Shown: in pieces, positions 27,144 through 35,441 of the stretch | Numbering within the stretch: the first letter of the stretch is position 1 | Layout: the number at the start of each line of letters is the position of its first letter | Source: Rhodocyclaceae bacterium | GTDB lineage: Bacteria; Pseudomonadota; Gammaproteobacteria; Burkholderiales; Rhodocyclaceae | Direction: 5' to 3' | Assembly (NCBI GenBank): GCA_018262775.1 | Contig: JADFDU010000008.1 | Span: 1-64,000 of the forward strand | Length of the DNA stretch: 64,000 nt | Translations under genes and position numbers: made by a program | Notes under the pieces: model-generated | Told to the model about the DNA's origin: nothing | Databases searched by the model: none | Seen by the model: only the letters and a program-made list of their open reading frames with translations

Positions 27144-29114
27144 TTAAATTCGGCAGCCGAGTCGATAGCCTTCGTGGATGGCTGCGTCGAGTCCGCGGGC
27201 GATGACCGTGTCGCCGGCGCCGTGCAGTTCGTCGACCATCCACTGGAACTCGTTGAAGAGGTCGTGGTTGGGCTTGCGCGGCCCTGAAACGATGATCGTG
27301 TCGGCCGGCAGGAAAGTTTCCTCGCCCTTGGAATTCTTCACTCTTGCGCCGTCGCCGGTGATGGCGATGAGTTGTGAAGATGTCAGCGTGCGGATCTCGA
27401 GTTCTTCGATCCAGGCGCTGTGGCGCCACTTGAAGGAAGGTATGACGTCGCCGGCGATGCGTTTTTCTTCTTCCACGATGGCCACGTCGTGGCCCTGCTT
27501 CTTGAGCGATTCGGCCAGCGTCAGGCCGATCTTGCCGCCGCCGATCATGACGATACGCTTGCCCGGTTTGACCGTGCCCTTGGCGATATCCAGGGCATCG
27601 ACCAGCGCTTCATGGCCGTCGATGTGGCGGTAGGCCGCCATGTCGGTACGCGCACCCGCCGCGACGAGGCAGACGTCGTACTGGTGCAGCACGCTACGCA
27701 TGAACTTGGCGTTGGCCTCGGTGTTGAAACGGATTTCGATGCCCATCTTCTTGATCATGGTCTCGTAGTAGCTGATCACGCTGAAGAGATCGTCGGGCCG
27801 GGCCAGGTCGTTGCCGGCGTAGCCGAGCAGGTTGCCGCCAATCTTGTCGCTCTTCTCGAAAATGGTCACGTCGTGGCCGCGCTTCTTGGCGGTGATGGCG
27901 GCTTCCAGCCCGGCCGGGCCGGCGCCGATGATCATGATCTTCTTCTTCACCGCCGCCTCGGTGATGGCGTATTCGGGTTCGACCTCGTGGCCCAGCGCAG
28001 GATTCATGGTGCAGGTGTAGGGTAGATCACGGAACAGGCGCGAGAGGCAGTTGAGCGAGCCGATGCAGCGGCGCACCTCGTCGAGGCGGTCTTCGGCGGC
28101 TTTGTGGATGAGTTCCGGATCGGCCAGCATCGGCCGGCAGACTTCCCAGAAGTCGAACACCCCATCCTTGATGCACTGGTCCGCCATGACCGGGTCGGGC
28201 AAGCGGTTGCCGAAGGTGATGAGGGTGTTCGGGAAGAGCTTCTTGGCCTTGGCCGAGAGGTAGTTCCAGTGGCCGGGCGGTACGTCGCGGCCGATGGAAG
28301 ATTCCGGCGCCTCCTGCCAGCCCACCGTGACGGAGATCATGTCCGCGCCGGTATCCACGGCCTGCTGCATGAGTTCGAAACAGTCGTCCTCGCTGTTGCC
28401 GCCCCAGCGGTCCATCAGTTCGGCGCCGTTGAGGCGGATCACCAGCGGATTGTCTGGGGTGGCCTGTTTGATGGCGTCGATCAACTCGCGCATGAAACGG
28501 CCGCGGTTCTCGATCGAGCCGCCGTATTCGTCGGTGCGCTGGTTGGTGAAGCGCGAGTTGAAGTTGGCCAGCAGGTAGCCCATGAAGCTGGTGACCTCGG
28601 TGCCGTCGAAGCCGGCGCGGATGGAGCGCCTGGCGGCATCGGCATGCTGCTGCACGACGGCCTTGATCTGTTCCTGGGTCAACTCGCGCGGCGGGCGGAA
28701 GTGCGGCAGGGTCTGCGGCACCACGGAAGGCTGCACGCAGTAGCCGAGGTCGATGCCGCCGTAGCGGCCGGCATGGAGGATCTGCTGGATGGCAACGGCA
28801 CCGCCGTCATGGAGGTACTGGGCGATGGTCTCGAATTGCGGCAGGAACTTGTCGTCGAAGATCGCCACCTGGCGGAAATAGGACTTGCCCTCGCCGAGCG
28901 GGTCCGGGTAGGCGCCCTGGTTGGTGATGATGCCGCAGCCGGTGGCGGCGATGACGCGCATCCGTGCCAGCTCGCGCGGCGTGATGAAGCCGTCGCGCGT
29001 GTTGTAGTTAGAGACGCAGCAGGCGCCGTACTTGACCATGTTCTTGGTCTCGAACTTGCCGATGCGCCCTGGCTGGAAAAGATGCTTGAGCTTGAGTTCG
29101 CCGGGTCGGGTCAT
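27144..29114 (-). CDS. Fe-S flavoenzyme, dienoyl-CoA reductase/TMADH family
   Basis: A 656-residue protein with an old-yellow-enzyme FMN barrel (about 1-345; HAGRYGG, NSRFTNQRTDEYGGSIENR), an Fe-S site and a C-terminal FAD/NAD(P)-binding part (GAGPAG at 397-402). The Fe-S motif is C350-x2-S353-x2-C356-x11-C368: the second Cys of the family pattern CxxCxxC is Ser, so cluster binding may be altered. The ATG at 29114 is chosen at MTRPGEL; the upstream frame crosses the operator. Relatives reduce 2,4-dienoyl-CoA or cleave C-N bonds of trimethylamine. Position between the iaa and bzd genes suggests action on an aromatic CoA ester, possibly reductive deamination of 2-aminobenzoyl-CoA. The substrate is a hypothesis. 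Confidence 0.75.
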   Translation of the reverse strand: MTRPGELKLKHLFQPGRIGKFETKNMVKYGACCVSNYNTRDGFITPRELARMRVIAATGCGIITNQGAYPDPLGEGKSYFRQVAIFDDKFLPQFETIAQYLHDGGAVAIQQILHAGRYGGIDLGYCVQPSVVPQTLPHFRPPRELTQEQIKAVVQQHADAARRSIRAGFDGTEVTSFMGYLLANFNSRFTNQRTDEYGGSIENRGRFMRELIDAIKQATPDNPLVIRLNGAELMDRWGGNSEDDCFELMQQAVDTGADMISVTVGWQEAPESSIGRDVPPGHWNYLSAKAKKLFPNTLITFGNRLPDPVMADQCIKDGVFDFWEVCRPMLADPELIHKAAEDRLDEVRRCIGSLNCLSRLFRDLPYTCTMNPALGHEVEPEYAITEAAVKKKIMIIGAGPAGLEAAITAKKRGHDVTIFEKSDKIGGNLLGYAGNDLARPDDLFSVISYYETMIKKMGIEIRFNTEANAKFMRSVLHQYDVCLVAAGARTDMAAYRHIDGHEALVDALDIAKGTVKPGKRIVMIGGGKIGLTLAESLKKQGHDVAIVEEEKRIAGDVIPSFKWRHSAWIEELEIRTLTSSQLIAITGDGARVKNSKGEETFLPADTIIVSGPRKPNHDLFNEFQWMVDELHGAGDTVIARGLDAAIHEGYRLGCRI

Positions 29115-29142
29115 TGTGCGTCTCCTGTGCTTCGGGCTTCCG

Positions 29143-29157
29143 TGGATACTGTATACA
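29143..29157 (-). promoter_or_regulatory. putative GntR operator before the flavoenzyme gene
   Basis: An exact second copy of TGGATACTGTATACA lies 29-43 bases upstream of the ATG at 29114. It points to control by the GntR-type regulator encoded two kilobases downstream. Confidence 0.6.
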
Positions 29158-29199
29158 TTGGTGCCGGGCGAGTCAATGCTCCGCCAGGCGGTCAATCAA

Positions 29200-29226
29200 A
29201 AAGAGCCCGCCAGGGCGGGCTCTTTG
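29200..29226 (-). terminator. Rho-independent terminator after bzdY
   Basis: On the minus strand an 11-bp stem AAAGAGCCCGC/GCGGGCTCTTT with a 4-base loop is followed by further T residues (TTTTTGATT). It starts 8 bases after the bzdY stop codon and separates the bzdVWXY transcript from the flavoenzyme gene. Confidence 0.8.
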
Positions 29227-29233
29227 CAGATCA

Positions 29234-30364
29234 TCAGCCTTTCGGTTTGGCCAGCACCTGCTCGGCAAACTTTTCGTCGAACACCGCGCCCTCTGCAACA
29301 AGTTGGCGGTACTTGATGAAGTCGATGACATCCTTGCCGGTAACCTTCTTCGCATCGAAGGCGTTGAAGCCCAGCCAGGCCTCGTGGTTCATGTTGGCCG
29401 CCAGCCAGTGGCGGTTCGGCAGCTTGGCCTGATCCCAGAAGAACTTCTTCTTGGCGCGAATGCCCTCGATGGACTTGATCAGGCAGTGCGGAAAGAGGTT
29501 GCTGAATTTCCAGATGATGTCGTTCACCGCCTTGTCCAGCAGTTCGAAATCGATGGTGCATTGGCCCATCAGTTCCTTGGCCTTGGCTGCCTGTTCCTTC
29601 GACACCGACTCGCCATAGACGATCTCGCCGTCGTCGACGTAGGTGTCGGTGCGCACCAGCGGGTTGCGCACCCATTTGCCATCCTTCTTCAATACCGGCA
29701 CGACCTTGGTGACGAGGTTTTTGGCCTTCATCTTGTAGGCGCTCCAGGTCTCGCAGGAGACGCAGTTGTACATGGCGTCTTCCATGTTGAGGAACCAGGG
29801 CAGGAAGTCGGTCGAGCCGCCGTCCGGCGCCGAGCCATGCTTGGGGCCGGCCTGGCCGTAGATGGCGAGGTCGGAAGAAATCGTCAGGTCGGTGGCCATG
29901 CCGATTTCCTGGCCACCGGCGACACGCATGCCGTTCACGCGGCAGATGACCGGTTTCTTGCAGTTGAGGATGCCATCGACCATGGCGTTGAAGAGGTCCA
30001 TGTACTCGCCGTATTCGTTCGGTCGCTTCGAATAGTAGGCGGAGTATTCGGCGGTATTGCCGCCGGTGCAGAAGGCCTTGTCGCCCACCGCGGTAAACAC
30101 CACGGTGACGATGCGGCGGTCGCTCGAGGCCTTCTGAAAGCCGGCGATGACACCCTTCACCATCTCGGTGGTGTAGGAGTTGTATTGCGACGGGTTGTTG
30201 AGCCAGATCCAGGCCGAAAAGAGGCCGTCAACCTTGGCGCCCTTGTCGTCGACTACCGGGCGCTCCTCGTAGACGACCGTCGGCGCATCCTTGCCAAAGT
30301 GCGAGTTGTCGAAGAGCTGATGATCCTTCAGTTCGTTGTCCCTGCGCAGCCATTCCAATGCCAT
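29234..30364 (-). CDS. bzdY: 6-oxocyclohex-1-ene-1-carbonyl-CoA hydrolase
   Basis: A 376-residue crotonase-superfamily hydrolase (BzdY/Oah type). It adds water twice to 6-oxocyclohex-1-ene-1-carbonyl-CoA and opens the ring to 3-hydroxypimelyl-CoA. Family blocks include FSAWIWLNNPSQYNSYT, KAFCTGGNTAEY, VAGGQEIGMATDL and GPKHGSAPDGGSTDF. The size matches characterised Oah proteins, which are longer than ordinary enoyl-CoA hydratases. It is the last gene of the bzdVWXY arm, 25 bases after bzdX and followed by a clear terminator. Confidence 0.92.
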   Translation of the reverse strand: MALEWLRRDNELKDHQLFDNSHFGKDAPTVVYEERPVVDDKGAKVDGLFSAWIWLNNPSQYNSYTTEMVKGVIAGFQKASSDRRIVTVVFTAVGDKAFCTGGNTAEYSAYYSKRPNEYGEYMDLFNAMVDGILNCKKPVICRVNGMRVAGGQEIGMATDLTISSDLAIYGQAGPKHGSAPDGGSTDFLPWFLNMEDAMYNCVSCETWSAYKMKAKNLVTKVVPVLKKDGKWVRNPLVRTDTYVDDGEIVYGESVSKEQAAKAKELMGQCTIDFELLDKAVNDIIWKFSNLFPHCLIKSIEGIRAKKKFFWDQAKLPNRHWLAANMNHEAWLGFNAFDAKKVTGKDVIDFIKYRQLVAEGAVFDEKFAEQVLAKPKG

Positions 30365-30389
30365 GTTGTTTCTCCTGATGTGTGTGGGT

Positions 30390-31460
30390 TCAGAAATCGG
30401 GGGTGAGGATGACGCGCTTTTTCAGCTTGCCATGGTGAGCTTCATCGAAGACCCGTTCGATCTGGCTCATCGGCCGCGTTTCGACGAAGGGCCCGAGGGC
30501 GATGCGGCCGTCAATGCACATGTCGAGTACCAGCGGATAGTATGAAGGCAGGCAGCCCCAGGTGCCGATCAGTTGCGCATCGAAGGCCATCAGCTTCGAC
30601 AGCATGTAGGAGGTCTCGTCCGTGCCGTAGCCGACGATGACGAGGGTGCCGACGAAGGAGAGCAGGGACAGTGCCAGTTCCTGGCCGGGTTTGGTGCCGG
30701 TGACTTCGAAGATTTTCCAGCCGTAGGCGGAGGGCACACCCTTTTCCTTGCAGATGGCCTTGAAGAGTTCCTTCACTTCCTTGGCGCTCTTGCCCTTCGG
30801 ATTGATGACTGCGTCGGCGCCATAGCCCTTCATGAACTCGAGCTTTTCGTCGTTGATGTCGATGCCGATCACCACCTTGGCACCGAAGCCCTTGGCGGTC
30901 TGCGTCATGAAGCTGCCGACACCGCCGGCCGCGCCGATGACGATGACCAGGTCGTCCTGCTTGAGATCAGCGCGGATCGCCGCCTGGTAGGGCGTGGTGA
31001 CGGCGTCCGCCACCACCGACAGGTGCTCGAGCGGAATACCCTTGCGGTCGTGCACCACGCACAGGTCCTGGGCGGGTACCGGGATGTGGCTGGAATAGCC
31101 GCCGTAGATGCCCATCGAGTTGCCCGGCATCTTCTGGCTCAGGCAGCGGTTGCCGCGGCCGGATTTGCAGATTTCACAGGTGTTGCAGGGGAGCACCGCC
31201 GGGATGATGACTTCCTTGCCGAGCATGAGCGGGTCGTCGCTGGCGACGACCACGCCGGAGATCTCGTGGCCGAGCGACAGCGGCGGCTTCTGCACGGTGG
31301 GCACGCCCATGTAGAAGTAGGACAGGTCGGTGTGGCAGACGCCGCAACCGCGGATCTCGACCAGCGCCTCGCCCGCCTTGAGTTCGGGCGTCGGGATTTC
31401 CGTGCGTACGAGCTTGCCCGGCTCGGCCATCTGCCAGGTGTGTATGGTCTTCGGGATCAT
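30390..31460 (-). CDS. bzdX: 6-hydroxycyclohex-1-ene-1-carbonyl-CoA dehydrogenase
   Basis: A 356-residue zinc-dependent alcohol dehydrogenase (BzdX/Had). The catalytic zinc site is GCGVCHTD with GHEISG; the structural zinc site is CNTCEICKSGRGNRC; the NAD fold is GAAGGVGSF. It oxidises 6-hydroxycyclohex-1-ene-1-carbonyl-CoA to the 6-oxo compound in the cytoplasm. The gene lies between bzdW and bzdY with spacers of about 25 bases, the order used by the pathway and by the Azoarcus bzd operon. Confidence 0.92.
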   Translation of the reverse strand: MIPKTIHTWQMAEPGKLVRTEIPTPELKAGEALVEIRGCGVCHTDLSYFYMGVPTVQKPPLSLGHEISGVVVASDDPLMLGKEVIIPAVLPCNTCEICKSGRGNRCLSQKMPGNSMGIYGGYSSHIPVPAQDLCVVHDRKGIPLEHLSVVADAVTTPYQAAIRADLKQDDLVIVIGAAGGVGSFMTQTAKGFGAKVVIGIDINDEKLEFMKGYGADAVINPKGKSAKEVKELFKAICKEKGVPSAYGWKIFEVTGTKPGQELALSLLSFVGTLVIVGYGTDETSYMLSKLMAFDAQLIGTWGCLPSYYPLVLDMCIDGRIALGPFVETRPMSQIERVFDEAHHGKLKKRVILTPDF

Positions 31461-31485
31461 TGTGTCTCCAGTACGTGCTACGGTT

Positions 31486-32259
31486 TTATTTGTTCTTCCA
31501 TACCGGCTTGCGTTTCTCCATGAAGGAGTTCAAACCCTCGACAGCGTCTGCTGTGGCCATCAGATCCTTCAGATAGATCTGCTCGACGGTGAACAGCGCT
31601 TCGAAGAAGGGCTTGCCGGCCGCTTCGCGCACGGCCTTCTTGGTGTACATCAGCGCCACGCGCGACAGCCCGAGGAAGCGGTCGAGGAAGGCGCGCGTGT
31701 CCTGGGCGAAGCTGGCGCGCGGGAAGACATGGTTGAGCAGGCCGAGGTTGAGGGCTTCCTGTGCGCTGATCAGGCCGCCGCCAAGCAGCAGCTCCATGAC
31801 CTTGGGCAAGGGCATGACGCGCGGCATGAGGATGGCGGCGATGGGCGGGAAGACCCCAAGCTTGATTTCAGGCTGGCCGATCTTGGTGTCCTCGGTGGCT
31901 ACTGCCATGTCGCAGGCGATGGCCAGCTCGCAGCCGCCGCCCATGGCCGAGCCGTTGAGCGCCGCCACCGTCGGTAGCGGAAACACCATCAGGCGCTTGA
32001 GAATGCCATGGAAGACCTCGATCATCTGCACCACCTTGTCCGGCGTGTGGTCCATGACATCGACGCCGGCGGAAAATACTTTTTCACCGGCGGCGGTGAT
32101 CATCAGCAGCTTGGCCGATTCTTCCCGCGCGGCCTGGTCGAGCGCGAGATTCAGCTCTTCCATGGTGGCGATGTCCAGCACGTTGTGCGGCGGACGGTTG
32201 ATGGTGATGGTCGCCAGGCCATCGGCGACCGTGTAGTTCAAGAACTTGAAGTCTGACAC
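31486..32259 (-). CDS. bzdW: cyclohexa-1,5-diene-1-carbonyl-CoA hydratase
   Basis: A 257-residue crotonase-fold hydratase (BzdW/Dch). SAGVDVMDHTPDKV, GGGCELAIACDMAVA and IGQPEIKLGVFPP mark the dienoyl-CoA hydratase group, including both glutamates. It hydrates the diene made by benzoyl-CoA reductase to 6-hydroxycyclohex-1-ene-1-carbonyl-CoA. The start is a GTG at 32259 with AAGGGGA at good spacing; no in-frame ATG precedes it closely. It begins 25 bases after a long CACAGAG hairpin which separates it from bzdV. Confidence 0.9.
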   Translation of the reverse strand: MSDFKFLNYTVADGLATITINRPPHNVLDIATMEELNLALDQAAREESAKLLMITAAGEKVFSAGVDVMDHTPDKVVQMIEVFHGILKRLMVFPLPTVAALNGSAMGGGCELAIACDMAVATEDTKIGQPEIKLGVFPPIAAILMPRVMPLPKVMELLLGGGLISAQEALNLGLLNHVFPRASFAQDTRAFLDRFLGLSRVALMYTKKAVREAAGKPFFEALFTVEQIYLKDLMATADAVEGLNSFMEKRKPVWKNK

Positions 32260-32283
32260 GGCATTCCCCTTACGTTATAACGC

Positions 32284-32395
32284 AACCGCTTTCAACACAG
32301 AGATCACAGAGACACAGAGAGCACAGAGAAGATCGGTTATGAATGCCTTTCTCTGTGTCCTCTGTGTCTCTGTGATCTCTGTGTTGAAAGCGGTT
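32284..32395. repeat. long CACAGAG inverted repeat, copy 3
   Basis: The arms, about 47 bases each (32284-32330 and 32348-32395), begin AACCGCTTTCAACACAGAG and end with the complement CTGTGTTGAAAGCGGTT. It is the most symmetric of the three copies. It reaches exactly to the bzdV stop codon (32395-32397) and could form a very stable hairpin in the bzdV-bzdW transcript. Confidence 0.85.
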
Positions 32396-34944
32396 CAAAA
32401 CAAATCATCCATCTCGTCGGCGCCGACGCCCTTGGGCATGGAGCCGTATTGTTCCATGTAGGCCTGCACCAGCTGGTTCTCGCGCTGGCTGAAGAAGGGC
32501 GCGAGTTCGACGATGAAATACTTCGCCTCGTCGGACTTGCCGATCATGCCTTGCAGCCCTTCGCGCAGATTTTCCACCCCTTTGATGACGAGTGCCTTCT
32601 TGTCGGCGTCGAGCAACTGATAGACGCCGGAATCTTCCGTGACGCCGGCAACATTATCATCGCTCAATTCCAGCCAGGACTCGGGCGGCAGCACCATATC
32701 CTCGATCTTCGCTGCCAGGTTGCACTTGAGGCAGCGTAGCGCCTCGGCCTGGGCCGTCTCGGCGGTGAAGCCGAGTTCCACCTCATCCCAGTTGTGGCGC
32801 TGCGCGGGGTCGATGAAGACCGGATGGAAGCGCTTGACCTGATTGAACCCCTCGTCACGGCCGATGTGCGGATCGCTGTCCCAGTCGGGCAGCAGTTTCT
32901 CCTCGATGTCGCCGTCTCCCCCAAGCTGACTATCGATGGCCGCTGCGGCGATGCGCCCCTGGGCGACGGAGTCGATCAGCGTCGAGGGGCCGAGCACGCA
33001 GTCGCCGCCGGCATACACACCCGGCTTGGAGGTCAGCATGGAGTCGGCGCGCACGGTAATACGGCCTTTGTCATTAGTCAGCACGCCGAAGCCCTCATAT
33101 TTCTTCGGATACTGACCGATGGCGGCGATGATCAGGTCGACGTCCTCGGTGAATTCGCTGCCGGCGATCTCCATCGGACGGCGCCGGCCGGTGGCATCGG
33201 GCTCGCCCAGTTCCATCTTCGCGTAGGTGATTTTCAGGCGTGAGCTGCCGGATTCGTTCAGCTCGATCTTCTTCGGTGCCAGCAGGAAGCGCAGGTTGAC
33301 GCCTTCCTCCTCGCAGCCGAGGACTTCGTCGTCTCGCGCCGGCATTTCCTCGCGCGTGCGGCGATACACCATGTCCACCACTTCGGCGCCGAGGCGGCGC
33401 GCGGAACGCGCGTTGTCGGTGGCGACGTTGCCGCCGCCGATGACGGCGACGCGCTTGCCGATGACGATATCGGTGTCCGGTGTGCCGATCAGGCCTAGTG
33501 TCGCGGCGCGCAGGAAGGTCGGACTGTCGACCACGTTGGGCAGATTGTCGCCGGGCAGGCCGAGCTTGTCGCCGCCCTGGGCGCCAATGCCGATGAAGAC
33601 GGCTTCATGCCCCTCGGCGAATAGAGCGTCGACCTTCTCGATGCGCGTGTTGTAGCGGATGTCCACGCCAAGCTTGGTCACTTCGGCGACTTCGCTGTCG
33701 ATGACGTCAAGTGGCACGCGGTAGGAAGGGATGCCGTAGCGCGCCATGCCGCCGGCGGCGGGCAGGGCATCGAAGACCGTGACGGCATGGCCTTTTTTGG
33801 CCAGATAGTAGGCTGCCGTCAGGCCGGCCGGGCCGGCGCCAATGATGGCGGCTTTCTTGCCCGTCGGTGGCAACTGCTTCGAGTACTGGCGCCACAGGCC
33901 GGTATCGTTGTCGGCAGCGATGCGTTTCAGGCTGCGGATGGAGATCGGCTCGTCGAGGTGCTTGCGCCGGCAGGCCGACTCGCAGGGCGAGAAGCAGGCG
34001 CGGCCGAGGATGCCGGGGAAGGGCAGCTTCTCGCGCACCACGGCCACGGCTTCGGAATACTTGCCTAGCCCGACGAGCTGCACGTAGCGCGGCACGTCGA
34101 TGCCGGCCGGGCAGGTGTGCTTGCACGGCACTTGCGATTCTTCCTTGTGCGCCACGTCGAGCGTACGGTCCATGAGGGCGCCGGTCGGGCAGACGGTGAC
34201 ACAGGCGGAGCAGAATTTGCAGCCGGACTCGATCAGCGTCGCCGCGATGGTGCCGACCCATTTGCGGCCTTCGGTTTCCTTTACTTCGAGACAGCCGACG
34301 CCGCGTACATCGTTGCAGGCCACCAGGCAGCGGCGGCAGTCGATGCAGAGATTGTAATCGCGGTCATAGAAGGGCTCGTTTTTGATGACCGGCAACTGGA
34401 TCGACTTGTAGGGCGGCGTGGTCGCCGGGATGCCGACGTAGTCGGACACCTTGCGCAATTCGCAATTGCTGAAGATGGAGCAGCAGCGCGTCTCCACCGG
34501 ATTGCCGAAGGAGCAGGTGGTGCGGCTGCAGCCCTCACGCTGCGGACAGGTGAGGCAGACGTGCGGGTGCGTGCCGAGGGTTTTCGCGATGCGTTCCTTG
34601 CGCAGCTTGTCGATGGCCGGCGACTGGGTTGTGACATTCATGTCGGCTTCTACCGCCACCGAACAGGAGGTGCGCATGCCGGAAGTACCGGCGATTTCCA
34701 CGACACAGAGGTTGCAACCAGAGTCGCCGGCGCCGCGCTGGCAGGAGGGGGGGAGGTCGGGATGGGCGCACAGTGAAGGGATGTAGATGCCCGCGGCGCT
34801 GGCCGCGGACAGCAACGAAGCACCCTCAGGCGCTTCAATATTCCTGCCGTCGATGGTGAGCTTCACCAAAGGACCGGCCTCGGTTGCGCTGGGTGAAGAT
34901 GATGACGTCTTCCACCATATGACAGTTTGCACACTTGCGTTCAT
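32395..34944 (-). CDS. bzdV: NAD(P)H:acceptor Fe-S flavoprotein of the bzd pathway
   Basis: An 849-residue multidomain oxidoreductase. It has an N-terminal [2Fe-2S] NuoG-like domain (Cys in SLCAHPDLPPSC, CNLC), Cys-rich segments and 4Fe-4S ferredoxin motifs (CIDCRRCLVAC; CKFCSACVTVCPTG), then a GltD-type half with GAGPAGLTAAYYLAKKG (FAD) and GGGNVATDNARSARRLG (NADPH), plus a C-terminal tail. It probably passes electrons between NAD(P)H and ferredoxin to feed benzoyl-CoA reductase, as proposed for Azoarcus BzdV. The ATG at 34944 is chosen for its GGAGA eight bases upstream. It is the first gene of the minus arm, transcribed from the FNR-type promoter near 35030. Confidence 0.85.
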   Translation of the reverse strand: MNASVQTVIWWKTSSSSPSATEAGPLVKLTIDGRNIEAPEGASLLSAASAAGIYIPSLCAHPDLPPSCQRGAGDSGCNLCVVEIAGTSGMRTSCSVAVEADMNVTTQSPAIDKLRKERIAKTLGTHPHVCLTCPQREGCSRTTCSFGNPVETRCCSIFSNCELRKVSDYVGIPATTPPYKSIQLPVIKNEPFYDRDYNLCIDCRRCLVACNDVRGVGCLEVKETEGRKWVGTIAATLIESGCKFCSACVTVCPTGALMDRTLDVAHKEESQVPCKHTCPAGIDVPRYVQLVGLGKYSEAVAVVREKLPFPGILGRACFSPCESACRRKHLDEPISIRSLKRIAADNDTGLWRQYSKQLPPTGKKAAIIGAGPAGLTAAYYLAKKGHAVTVFDALPAAGGMARYGIPSYRVPLDVIDSEVAEVTKLGVDIRYNTRIEKVDALFAEGHEAVFIGIGAQGGDKLGLPGDNLPNVVDSPTFLRAATLGLIGTPDTDIVIGKRVAVIGGGNVATDNARSARRLGAEVVDMVYRRTREEMPARDDEVLGCEEEGVNLRFLLAPKKIELNESGSSRLKITYAKMELGEPDATGRRRPMEIAGSEFTEDVDLIIAAIGQYPKKYEGFGVLTNDKGRITVRADSMLTSKPGVYAGGDCVLGPSTLIDSVAQGRIAAAAIDSQLGGDGDIEEKLLPDWDSDPHIGRDEGFNQVKRFHPVFIDPAQRHNWDEVELGFTAETAQAEALRCLKCNLAAKIEDMVLPPESWLELSDDNVAGVTEDSGVYQLLDADKKALVIKGVENLREGLQGMIGKSDEAKYFIVELAPFFSQRENQLVQAYMEQYGSMPKGVGADEMDDLF

Positions 34945-35016
34945 ACCCGTCTCTCCATAAACCAAACCATCATAGAGATGCAAAATAACGCATATCAATA
35001 AATGGAAAGGTACTAG

Positions 35017-35024
35017 AATGCATT
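35017..35024. promoter_or_regulatory. AATGCATT palindrome at the bzdV start
   Basis: AATGCATT coincides with the predicted start of the bzdV transcript (about 35024). BzdR of Azoarcus binds TGCA-containing repeats within palindromes, so this is a candidate repressor site. Confidence 0.45.
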
Positions 35025-35030
35025 AGCCTG

Positions 35031-35036
35031 ATTTTA
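35031..35036 (-). promoter_or_regulatory. bzdV promoter -10 element
   Basis: TAAAAT on the minus strand. A start near 35024 would put the centre of the FNR box at 35060-35073 about 42 bases upstream, the class II geometry. Confidence 0.5.
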
Positions 35037-35059
35037 GGAGAGGTGCTGCTTCCGTATAT

Positions 35060-35073
35060 TTGATCCACATCAA
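35060..35073. promoter_or_regulatory. FNR-type box for bzdV
   Basis: TTGATCCACATCAA matches the FNR consensus TTGAT-N4-ATCAA at every fixed position, indicating oxygen-responsive activation by an FNR homologue such as AcpR. Confidence 0.8.
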
Positions 35074-35343
35074 GACGAAGCATAAAAACCCTAAATAAGA
35101 ATGTCCATTCTGAAAGATAGTAGAATATTGATCATATTGATTTCAAATAATTTTTTATACTACATGACGTTTGTGGACTCGATGAGTGGGTATGATCCGG
35201 CGGTTGTTCGTTAGTGTCCCTGCGTATAAGTAGAATCCAGGATCAAAAGTAGGCTGAGAAGTGTGAGAGTATTCATAAATACTTATTTAATAGTGCAGAT
35301 TCCCTTTGTTTTACCCATTTTTTCGATTGATATTGCAATTCGT

Positions 35344-35357
35344 TTGATATAGGTCAA
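35344..35357. promoter_or_regulatory. FNR-type box for bzdN
   Basis: TTGATATAGGTCAA differs from the FNR consensus at one position. Its centre is about 41.5 bases before the start predicted from the TAGAAT at 35380-35385. Confidence 0.7.
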
Positions 35358-35379
35358 ACCTCGCAGCCAGAATGGTTTC

Positions 35380-35385
35380 TAGAAT
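35380..35385 (+). promoter_or_regulatory. bzdN promoter -10 element
   Basis: TAGAAT; the expected start is near 35392, leaving a leader of about 107 bases before the bzdN ATG. Confidence 0.5.
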
Positions 35386-35403
35386 CCACGCAAATGCTTT
35401 ATC

Positions 35404-35441
35404 GTGCATTTATATTGTTATATATGTAATATAATGCATTT
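35404..35441. promoter_or_regulatory. extended TGCA palindrome in the bzdN leader
   Basis: GTGCATTTATATT and AATATAATGCATT form an imperfect inverted repeat with TGCA at 35405-35408 and 35435-35438, the second within AATGCATT as on the bzdV side. TGCA repeats in palindromes are the described target of the BzdR repressor. Confidence 0.5.
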
